From Acipenser ruthenus (lineage: Eukaryota; Chordata; Actinopteri; Acipenseriformes; Acipenseridae): a stretch of 64,000 bases of DNA. Under the pieces are notes generated by a model. It did not search any database. It was not told the origin of the DNA and worked only from the letters and a program-made list of their open reading frames with translations. Below are positions 56,282 to 64,000 of this stretch, one piece after another (positions within the stretch are counted from its first letter, which is position 1; every line of letters begins with the position of its first letter). The stretch covers positions 12,413,585 to 12,477,584 of the forward strand of contig NC_081217.1 in NCBI RefSeq assembly GCF_902713425.1, written 5' to 3'. The position numbers and the translations under genes were made by a program.

Positions 56282-57551
56282 ATTAAAATGAAATGCTAAG
56301 AATGTTTTTTTTATTATTATTATTTCTGTAGCTACCTCGTGTAACTGAATTCCTTACTCAAAACACAACCGTTTACTTGCTAAGGAAGTGTGTCTAATAC
56401 AACAGCCAATCGCATTTAATTGTGTTCACTGATGCAAAAAAATAACCCAATGAGAAACAGGCTTTACTTTTAAGATAAAAATAGAGAACATTATATTACA
56501 GCTAGCTTGCAATTGAAACGGGGAAAAAAATCTGAATTATTATTTCAATTGCGTTTTAGTTTCAAACTTTTCTATTTAAGTTTTATTTTCATTTTTGAGC
56601 TCATTTTCGTTTCAGTTTTCATTACCGTTAACGGAATAATTTATTTTCCGTTTTTGTCCGTTTCAGTTTTAGTTTTCGTTAACGATAATAACTTTGGTGA
56701 GACCGAACTGATTTATTATTATTTTTGTACGGCGGATGTTTGTTTAATTTCCTTTTACTTTATTTTTGTTGGTGGATTACAAACTGAATTTTGATTTTTT
56801 AGGTTTTTTCTATTTTTTGTTTGTTTATGATACTGGACTATTATTTTGGGACATTTCTACTGGACATTATTTTTACTTATTTATTGCCTCTGTAGGCTTA
56901 CCGGTGGATTTACCACCATCCTATTTCTGTTTCAACTTGGTTTTATGTGCACGGGTCAGCAGCTACCCGAGGTACTGTGGGTCATAAAATTGTTGGGTAA
57001 TCTGTGTGTGTGTTGGACAGATGTTTTTTAAATTAAATGTTTTGCACCCAAACGAACCTAGCAATCCTATTTTTTGCTGTGTATCTGCCTTTCTGCCATC
57101 TACTTTTTATGTCATTTTTAAGGAGTTTTTGGTAGTAACCGATTCTTATTCTGGGAATGTTGTGTTGGCCTTTTGGGTCAAAGGTAGATTGTTACAAGAT
57201 GTTTTTGTATTTCAGCGCTATAGATTTGGTCGGCAAGGTATCATTTATCTAATAAATTTACTTGAGCCGTACATTGCCCATACCACCCGGCGCAGCCATG
57301 CGTTGACAGTAACACAGACTATATGCATAGGGCTGCGCTTTTTTGCTAGTGGCGCATTCCTATACTCAATTGGCTATTAATTAGTACAACATAGGGCATT
57401 TTATGACAAAACAATAGAAAGCTAACCATTCTCGTACAACAAACTCTCAGTACATGTTACATTCCATAACTACAAGCATGCAGATTTAAATTGGACGTGT
57501 GTGAATTAATTATATTGGGGTAAATACATAGCCTGTATAATAAAAAATGCA

Positions 57552-57697
57552 TTTTAAAAAAAATACACATTTAGCTTATCTGCAAACTTTTTCCATGCTT
57601 CCTCTCTGGACTTGGCAGCAGCAACACTGTTGCATTTAGTTGTGATAATGCTTTTATATTCCTCAAAACTTTCCATGATAAGCTCTTGCTCAGTCAT
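57552..57697 (-). pseudogene. Harbinger Myb-like partner protein, first part
   Basis: The frame starts at 57697 (MTEQELIMESFEEYKSIITT) and continues KCNSVAAAKSREEAWKKFAD. This is the tryptophan-containing Myb/SANT-like motif of the second Harbinger protein, which helps the transposase bind DNA and enter the nucleus. It stops after about 47 residues. Its divergent position relative to the transposase remnant fits the family layout. Confidence 0.6.
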
Positions 57698-57964
57698 CTT
57701 TCGTGAAGATCATTGTTTCAGTGCTCTGCTATTCGTGCTTCTTAATTCAGAATCGAGTTAACGGGACACTTTTAGCCTGTATTCGCCATCGAGGAACGGA
57801 GATAGCCTGACTTCAATTATCGGGCGAATTGAATCTGGTTAACGTCTGATTAGCCTGAATTAGTTAAACCAGCTACGAGAAACAGGGCCCTGGTGATTTA
57901 CTGCAGCGTCAGACATTGGCGCTTCAGCAGTGTGCTGTAGTGTTGTGCAAAGTTATCGGTGTAA

Positions 57965-58046
57965 CTCAGGATGGCCGAGCGGTCTAAGGCGCTGCCTTCA
58001 GGTCGCAGTCTCTCTGGAGGCATGGGTTCGAATCCCACTTCTGACA
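57965..58046 (+). pseudogene. tRNA-Leu (CAG), unit 4 copy, degenerate
   Basis: This is the array tRNA-Leu with CTCAGGATGGCC at the start (first base C instead of G, mismatched to the 3' C). The anticodon stem is CTGCC/CGCAG with one mismatch, and the T-stem is ATGGG/CCCAC. The anticodon loop TTCAGGT (CAG) and T-loop TTCGAAT survive. It is probably non-functional. Confidence 0.7.
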
Positions 58047-58154
58047 AATCTGTTTGTTAATTTAGCCTATACTGCCATCTACAGCATTACTGCGGGTGTC
58101 GCTTTCTTCTTTTGACAATAATATGGATATTTTCACGCAAAACTGCAAAAGCAT

Positions 58155-58236
58155 GTAATTGTGGCTGAGTGGTTAAGGCGATGAACTAGCTATCCATCAG
58201 CATTTCCCCATGCAGGTTCAAATCCTGCCGACTACG
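58155..58236 (+). pseudogene. tRNA-Ser relic with anticodon AGC (alanine)
   Basis: The body is the array tRNA-Ser, starting GTAATTGTGGCTGAGTGG and ending CTGCCGACTACG with the long variable arm. The anticodon loop is CTAGCTA, giving AGC, an alanine anticodon, instead of AGA. The anticodon stem is mismatched and the variable arm is altered (AGCATTTCCCC). The T-loop GGTTCAAATCC is acceptable. The decay suggests a pseudogene. Confidence 0.65.
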
Positions 58237-59055
58237 TAAGCTTTCTTTTTAATTGTACAGTGCCTATAGAAAGTCTACACCCCCTTGAACTTTTTTCACA
58301 TTTTGTTGTGTCAGTGCCTCAGAGTTTCATGCATTTAAATTAGATTTTTTTCCGCTTATCTACACACTATACTCCACACTGTAAAGGAAATAAGTTTTTA
58401 TTGAGAAAAAATTATATATTAAAAATACAAAACTGAAAGATCATAATTGGAAAAGTCTCCACCCCCCTGAGTTAATACTTGGTCGAAGCACCTTTGGCAG
58501 CAATTACAGCTGTGAGTCTGTTGGGATAGGTCTGTACCAAATTTGCACACCTAGATTTCTCAATATTTGACCATTCTTCTTTACAAAACTGTTCAAGCTC
58601 TGTCAAGTTCTTTGGGGAGTGTTGATGGACAGCAATCTTCAAGTCATGCCACAAGTTCTCTATTGGATTTAGGTTGGGGCTCTGACTGGTCCACTCAAGG
58701 ACATTTACCTTTTTGTTCTGTCACGAATTCTGAGGGTTCAGATTTCTTTACGTTTTATTTTGCTCAGCATACACTCTTATCTCAGGGGAGACGTTAGGAG
58801 GACAGAGATGGTACTACTCATAGTGGGGTATTTTTATTACGCTCTTGACCCGCAATATATCCAGATGACTGACGTAGTACCCAAGAAATTGACAGACTCA
58901 TGTATTTAAAGATTTTTACGAATCGGAGTATGATTAGTACTCGTTCGGTTTATTAACGGTTAAATATTGGATAGAGTAGCTACAGGCTACTTCGTATCCC
59001 CAGCTGACAGACGCACTGGGCAGTCCAGTGTCTTAACAGATATCAACTTTAACAC

Positions 59056-59059
<4 letters not shown>

Positions 59060-59114
<55 letters not shown>
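59060..59114 (+). repeat. (TA)n microsatellite
   Basis: About 55 bp of pure TA immediately precede the second Tc1, which duplicated one TA on insertion. Confidence 0.9.
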
Positions 59115-59117
<3 letters not shown>

Positions 59118-60731
59118 TGCCTTGCAAAAGTATTCAGACCCCTGACCAGTTCTCTCATATTACTGAATTACAAATGGTACATTGAAATTTCATTCTGTTT
59201 GATATTTTATTTTAAAACACTGAAACTCAAAATCAATTATTGTAAGGTGACATTGGTTTTATGTTGGGAAATATTTTTAAGAAAAATAAAAAACTGAAAT
59301 ATCTTGCTTGCATAAGTATTCAACCCCCACACATTAATATTTGGTAGAGCCACCTTTCGCTGCAATAACAGCTTTAAGTCTTTTGGGGTAAGTATGTACC
59401 AGCTTTGCACACAGTGTCGGAGTGATTTTGGCCCATTCTTCTTGGCAGATTTGCTCCAGGTTGTTCAGGTTGGTTGGACGACGCTTGTGGACCACAATTT
59501 TCAAATAGTGCCACAGATTCTCAATGGGATTGAGATCAGGACTTTTACTGGGCCACTGTAGGACATTCACCTTTTTGTTCTTGAGCCACTCCAATGTTGC
59601 TTTGGCCTTGTGCTTGGGATCATTGTCCTGCTGAAAGGTGAATTTCCTCCCAAGCTTCAGTTTTTTATCGGACTGAAGCAGGTTCTCTTACAGTATTTCC
59701 CTATATTTTGCTCCATCCATTCTTCCTTCAATTTTAACAAGATGCCCAGTCCCTGCTGATTAGAAGCAACCCCACAGCATGATGCTGCCACCACCATACT
59801 TCACTGTAGGGATGGTGTGTTTTGAGGCATTGGCAGTGTTAGGTTTGAGCCACACATAGCGCTTTGAGTTTTGGCCAAAAAGCTCTATCTTGGTCTCATC
59901 TGACCACAAAACCCTTTCCCACATCGCAGCTGGGTCACTCTCATGCTTTCTGGCAAACTCCAGACGTGCTTTCAGATGGTATTTTTTGAGTAGCTTCTTT
60001 CTTGCCACCCTCCCATACAGGCCAGTGTTATGCAAAGCTCTTGATATGGTTGACTGGTGCACCATTACTCCACTCCCAGCCACTGAGCTCTGTAGCTCTT
60101 TCAAAGTGATTGTTGGCCTCTCTGTGGCTTCTCTCACAAGTCTCCTTCTTGTTTGAGCACTGAGTTTTGAGGGATGGCCTTTTCTTGGCAGTGCCTGGGT
60201 GGTGTGACGCAGCTTCCACTTCCTGATTGTTGATCCAACTGTGCTCACTGGGATATCCAAACACTTGGATATTATTTTGTACCCTTTCCCTAATCTATGC
60301 ATTTGTATTACTTTATCTCTAACTTCTGTAGAATGCTCTTTGGTCTTCATTTTCCTTCAGATTCACAGCCTGACCAATGATCCTTCAACAGTGGGGTTTT
60401 TATCCAGAAAATGTGACAGCAACTTTAATGGTTCACAGGTGGAGGCCAATGGTAAGGTAATTGTGTCCTCGTTAGGGCAATTTCTTTTATCGGTGTAAAC
60501 TGGGAGCTTCCACAGCACAGGGGTTGAATACTTATGCAAGCAAGATATTTCAGTTTTTTATTTTTCTTAAAAAAATTCCCAACATAAAACCAATGTCACC
60601 TTACAATAATTGATTTTGAGTTTCAGTGTTTTAAAATAAAATATCAAACAGAAGGAAATTTCAATATACCATTTGTAATTCAGTAATATGAGAGAATTGG
60701 TCAGGGGTCTGAATACTTTTGCAAGGCACTG
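59115..60731 (-). mobile_element. Tc1-type DNA transposon, copy b, complete with long inverted repeats
   Basis: The 1,617-bp element is bounded by CAGTGCCTTGCAAAAGTATT and its inverse, with TA on both sides. Inverted repeats extend about 215 bp (59115-59330 and 60515-60731) and are nearly identical. One transposase gene spans the middle on the minus strand. Length and layout are those of a whole Tc1. It lies inside the LTR-like element that splits Tc1 copy a. Confidence 0.92.
59334..60350 (-). pseudogene. Tc1 transposase with two stop codons
   Basis: The frame covers 339 codons from ATG 60350. The N-terminal paired-type helix-turn-helix region (residues 1-120) contains GKGYKIISKCLDIPVSTVGS and a PRKGHPSKL hook. 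The DDE domain has WSDETKIELFG (first aspartate), QQDNDPKH (second) and [15 protein letters not shown] (glutamate). Two in-frame TAA codons lie at 59760-59762 and 59688-59690; otherwise the frame is open. It is a recently inactivated cut-and-paste transposase. Confidence 0.9.
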
Positions 60732-63043
60732 TATATTCAAGGCCGACAAGCAGGCCAGGAATACATCACCTAAAGTACCCAATGGTCTATTTCAGCACAT
60801 TCAACAAAATACTCTCTTATTTCTAAAACATAGCGTGAGTCCCTTATAGCAATACATGTGAGATAAAATAATAATTGATTAATGCTTACCCTTTAATATA
60901 AATCGTAAAAGAATATGACTGTCTTCACCAGGCGAATGAAACTGAGTTCAATCAGCTCAATTGTGTAGGTTGGCAGAAGATGGACCACTTTACCATGTCT
61001 GGGTTGAGTGTGGTACTCCATTGTAATTACTTAGGAGTTATATAGGTTTTTCGTCTCATTGGAATACATGGGACGCCTCAATTAGATCCAGTCATTAATC
61101 TGTTGAGACAGCTCCTATTCCTTTTACAAATAATAGTTTTCAAAAGAACCGGATTAACTTTTCAGAATTAATAGGTGTCATGTACTCAATAAATTCAAGG
61201 CTTCATATTTGTCCAACTCTGATCTCATTCCTTGTTTTCCTCCGAGCCCCTCCTTTATCTGAAAAGTCAAGTGAACCAAAGTTCCCAGGATCTTGGTTTA
61301 TAATATAATATAAAAACACTGCTGTTATATGTGCATGCAAAACACTATTTCTATATGTGTTATATATAAGAGATGTTCTTAATATGTGACATCATCTTCT
61401 AATTGATTATATTTTGCTAAATTAAAGGTATGTGTTTCTTTTAAGCTAGCTTAAAGGTATGTGTTTCTTTTAAATGTTTCATCATTTTGTTAATGAGTCA
61501 GTTTTGATTTCATATACCATTGTCTAACAGGGTATTTGACAAAAGATTGCCTTATACAAAATTCAAGTCAATTAGTTTCAATAAGTTTGAGTGGTAATAA
61601 TTTTCATTAGAATTATTTATCCCTTAAAAGATGCACTAACCAGGCTCTGACCTGTACTTGACTCTAAATATGCTATTGCAAGCAATTTCCACAGTCTCTT
61701 GTTTTTTCAAGGCCAAAGTATGTGCAAACAATGTTTAGATATATGACCTATCAATGTCTGTTAAGCCATAATTTTTGCATATTATTTCAAGATATATTCT
61801 TATCTGTGCTAGGCCACTAACTCCATAAACCTTAAGTTCCGAATCTGCAAAATGTTCAGCTTTTGCTGAAGTGGAACTCAAGGACACCCCTCTTTTCTCT
61901 ACAGCCCGTACATCTTGATAAGGAGAGAGGCCCCTTTTTCAATGCAGCAGTTTCAAAGAACCACATTATAAGGACTCCATCTACCATCATTAAACAATAG
62001 TATAGTGGATTAACAACAAGGTACATTATAGTATATTATTACAAACTTAACACAAAAACATAACACCTGTTATATTCTATAATTCAACAGATATCATAAT
62101 GTCTAGAGGTCTTGTTGTTCAACAGAAGGAGAAAGAAACTGTACCGCTTTCCCATTTAATTAAATCGAATACTGCTCCAGCTTTTAATCATCTTATCAAC
62201 ACAGTTAAGTCATGAACAAGCAATAATACTTGTCAGTTTTAAATAGTATGTTTTCTTATTATAGCAAATACTTAAAACATATTATTAATCTTATGAAATC
62301 ATATAATTATTTTTAGTTTCAAATATCATGTTGTCTAAAAAAGGGGTTGATCATTTATTTTATTAATTTATAATACCTTCGTGTCTAATTTCTATTCTTT
62401 GACCATTATAAACTATAAACAGTGTCAATTATCACTGAACCTTTTTAACTATGAATGTGGCATTTCAAGATAAACTTTTAATTAATTTACTTCAGTTTAA
62501 CAGTTGCTCCTAGAATTTATAATATCACTTTATTTCTTTGGTGATTCCCTATAAGATTTAAATCCAAATACAGGCCAGTATAAATGCATTCAGCTCTTAT
62601 ATATTTTATAATGACTGAACTAGGCTTGACTCTGTTCTTTGTTCATACAAAATCCAGCAGACAGGTTTTTTTTTTCTTAAGACCTTGGCTGCTAAGTTTT
62701 AATGTTAATTTATATGTTGTAAAGAATCTCTTTCTTATCTTGTTTTTAGAAACATAAATTTGTAGGTGTGATTAACGTTCACTTTTTAGCCGAAATGGTG
62801 CTTTTTATCAAGCGTCATGCTTTCTGAAAATAAGATATACAAGCGGTAAATTGTTCATTATATATTTTCTTAGAAATTCCCAGATTACTAAGTACTTAAT
62901 TAAAAACAAGGGTGGACTGACCTATTTCATGGAGCAAGAGAGCCATCTACTGGTGGTACAAGGATACTCTCTCTTTATCCTTCCTTCCAAAAACCTCTAA
63001 CACTTCATTTTTATATCAAAGTACATTCCATATTTGAAATTGC

Positions 63044-63466
63044 CTAGTCCATGTCCAGCATATCCCCACGTTCCCAGCAGGATTCAACTTCTGTGCCACG
63101 TTCAGCTCTGGTTGGTTCCGTAAACACCACCACCGGCCCCTTTATCCAAAGTTTAGCATCACAAGCGTGAGACGCCATCTTCCTCACTTCATACCTACAA
63201 GATACTTGGACACGTTTAGCTGGGACACCTTCTACACATTCCAATTTACCTAGATGTGCCCATTTCACTAAGTGACCTCCTTCACAATTCATGCATTCAA
63301 TCCTCTTAATATCTTTCGGGTCTACATTTAGACGAGAGAAAGAAATTCTTGCAGAATCATTGCATTCAAACAAGATTCTACAGTGTTTAGCCAAATGACT
63401 GCAGGCCGGACAAAGTTTGGGCCCAGTCACTGATGACTTGCTTTGGCACATATTACATGCACACAT
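63044..63466 (-). CDS. Cysteine-rich open frame of unknown function, inside the LTR-like fossil
   Basis: The 140-residue frame starts MCACNMCQSKSSVTGPKLCP and has five CxxC-like pairs or single cysteines in its first half (CNMC, CPAC, then CMNC). It continues with HLVKWAHLGKLECVEGVPAK and an acidic tail. I do not recognise a family. It lies in the presumed U3 part of the large LTR-like element, preceded by another short frame (63576-63764). It may be an element-borne accessory gene or chance. Confidence 0.35.
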   Translation of the reverse strand: MCACNMCQSKSSVTGPKLCPACSHLAKHCRILFECNDSARISFSRLNVDPKDIKRIECMNCEGGHLVKWAHLGKLECVEGVPAKRVQVSCRYEVRKMASHACDAKLWIKGPVVVFTEPTRAERGTEVESCWERGDMLDMD

Positions 63467-64000
63467 AACAAGAGGATTATGTTTTCATTTATGTGTCAGG
63501 GATAATTCTGCACCATGTACAATAGTTCTGGATCTGTACACATTGTTACTATACATTTCTTCTGCTCACACAAAGTCACTTTGCGAGGTATGCCTTCCAT
63601 CCAGAATACTGAAGGAGGCCAAAACTCACTGTTATTCTATTTTCTGGTATCCAATTACTGTTCTGCCTCACATCATCAGTTGGCAGACACAATACAACTG
63701 AATCTGAATCAATTGATGAACCATGAGCCGTAGCTACTGAGATCCTCCATGCAAAGGGATTCAATGTTTTACTGAACAGTCTAGCTGGTTCAGCGTCACT
63801 TGCGACAGTTCCTTAGCCACTCCAGTGTAGCTTTGGCTGTGTGCTTTGGGTCATTGTTATGCTGAAAGGTGACCTTCCGTCCTAGTTTCAGCTTTCTTGC
63901 AGAGGGCAGCAGATTTTCCTCAAGGACTTCTCTATACTTTGCTCCATTCATTTTCCCTCCTAGACTGACAAGTTCCCCAGTCCCTGCCAATGAGAAACAT

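Larger units (their letters stand above)
47954..56696 (-). mobile_element. hAT DNA transposon with exact 8-bp duplication
   Basis: The ends are CAGTGTTATTTCAGTTG and, inverted, CAAAGTTATTATCGTTAACG. Identical 8-bp duplications GTGAGACC flank it (47946-47953 and 56697-56704), the hallmark of hAT insertion. The transposase reads on the minus strand (56281 down to 48482). Removing a SINE (48064-48320) and a Gypsy fossil (51069-56155) leaves about 3.3 kb, a normal hAT size. It lies inside the Harbinger relic. Confidence 0.9.
47166..57890 (+). mobile_element. PIF/Harbinger DNA transposon relic
   Basis: The left end AGGGCCCTGTTCCTCTTAGC and the inverse of the right end (AGGGCCCTGTTTCTCGTAGC) are near-identical inverted repeats. 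Near the left end, plus strand 47405-47551 codes for MTACFLRDPIDQGAILIRLA then FRRERELRGRQDPL, the N-terminus of a HARBI1-type transposase. Near the right end a Myb-like partner is coded on the minus strand. The middle is lost or replaced; 47552-47945 and 56705-57550 are not recognised. The host duplication is unclear (CTA/CTG at best). A hAT element is inserted at 47954. Confidence 0.75.
45948..58257 (-). repeat. U3/tRNA array unit 4, inverted arm, split by Harbinger
   Basis: Unit sequence runs 45948-47165 (U3 3' part, Penelope-like fragment, spacer). After the Harbinger-bounded block it continues 57891-58257 with tRNA-Leu and tRNA-Ser relics. A deletion between them removed tRNA-Ile. It ends at the Tc1 relic at 58258. 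Confidence 0.8.
58719..63807 (-). mobile_element. Large solo-LTR-like fossil, about 3.5 kb without its Tc1
   Basis: The ends are TGTCACGAATTC and ACTTGCGACA, the TG...CA form of LTR termini, and a 4-bp duplication GTTC flanks it inside Tc1 copy a. On the minus strand a CCAAT and TATATAA pair lies near 61035-61060 and an AATAAA near 58950. This is as expected for U3, R and U5 of one long LTR. Small open frames lie in the would-be U3. No second LTR or pol is present. Foamy-type retroviruses carry genes inside long LTRs, so a relation is possible but unproven. The AT-rich stretch 60734-63040 holds nothing else I recognise. Confidence 0.5.
58258..64000 (-). mobile_element. Tc1-type DNA transposon, copy a, split by a 5.1-kb insertion
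   Basis: The left end CAGTGCCTATAGAAAGTCTA follows a TA (58256-58257). Transposase coding runs on the minus strand from the window end (63812-64000, [25 protein letters not shown]) and resumes at 58718 down to 58472. There it has [10 protein letters not shown] with the third catalytic residue and ends ASTKY. The two parts are separated by the element at 58719-63807, with GTTC duplicated on both sides. The second catalytic site reads HNNDPKH rather than QQDNDPKH. The 5' part lies outside the window. Confidence 0.85.

Noticed and set aside
63576-63764. Short frame MNPFAWRISVATAHGSS as a gene
   Set aside because: It is only 62 residues with no recognisable domain. It was kept only as a note under the LTR-like element.

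Overview
The window is vertebrate nuclear DNA with no bacterial-type gene organisation. It is most likely from a ray-finned fish. The highly structured tRNA-headed SINE at 4172, together with Tx1-like and L1 LINEs, Penelope-like, hAT, Harbinger, Tc1, BEL and Gypsy elements, fits a sturgeon or paddlefish (Acipenseriformes). That last step is recognition from memory, not a database match. No ordinary host protein-coding gene was identified.

The backbone is an array of a small-RNA gene unit. Read in one orientation, a unit holds a U3 snoRNA gene (minus strand), a tRNA-Asn relic, tRNA-Arg(CCT), tRNA-Ser(AGA), tRNA-Ile(AAT) (minus) and tRNA-Leu(CAG) (minus). It then holds the 3' end of a Penelope-like element with a GIY-YIG domain, and then the next U3 gene. 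The end of one unit and one full unit lie at 1-4691, and a shortened unit lies at 10199-12369, both in plus orientation. Two more units follow in the opposite orientation: 16646-19754 continuing at 29500-30105, and 45948-47165 continuing at 57891-58257. The array therefore has two inverted arms meeting near 12.4-16.6 kb. Only the first U3 gene (286-500) is uninterrupted.

The main discovery is in how the array is broken. Three APE-type LINEs resembling the Tx1 group (4692-10198, 12370-about 15812, 30106-45947) sit inside U3 snoRNA genes. All three have their 3' end joined to the same U3 nucleotide, just before GCTAGC and the palindrome GAAATGCATTTC of the U3 5'-domain hairpin, and all three have the same orientation. 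The third belongs to a clearly different family from the other two. This looks like a lineage of U3 snoRNA-specific retrotransposons. A tRNA-derived SINE landed in the same palindrome.

The rest is nested mobile DNA. An L1 (19770-29495) carries a CACTA-like transposon and a recent short LTR element. The second U3-LINE carries a BEL/Pao fossil (33899-44786), which in turn carries a non-autonomous LTR element built largely of coding minisatellites (38435-42672). The fourth unit is split by a Harbinger relic (47166-57890) holding a hAT element (47954-56696, exact 8-bp duplication), which itself holds a SINE and a Gypsy fossil (51069-56155). At the right end a Tc1 relic is split by a TG...CA-bounded element of about 3.5 kb that resembles a very large solo LTR and contains a second, nearly complete Tc1. 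Exact target duplications give the insertion order at most of these levels.
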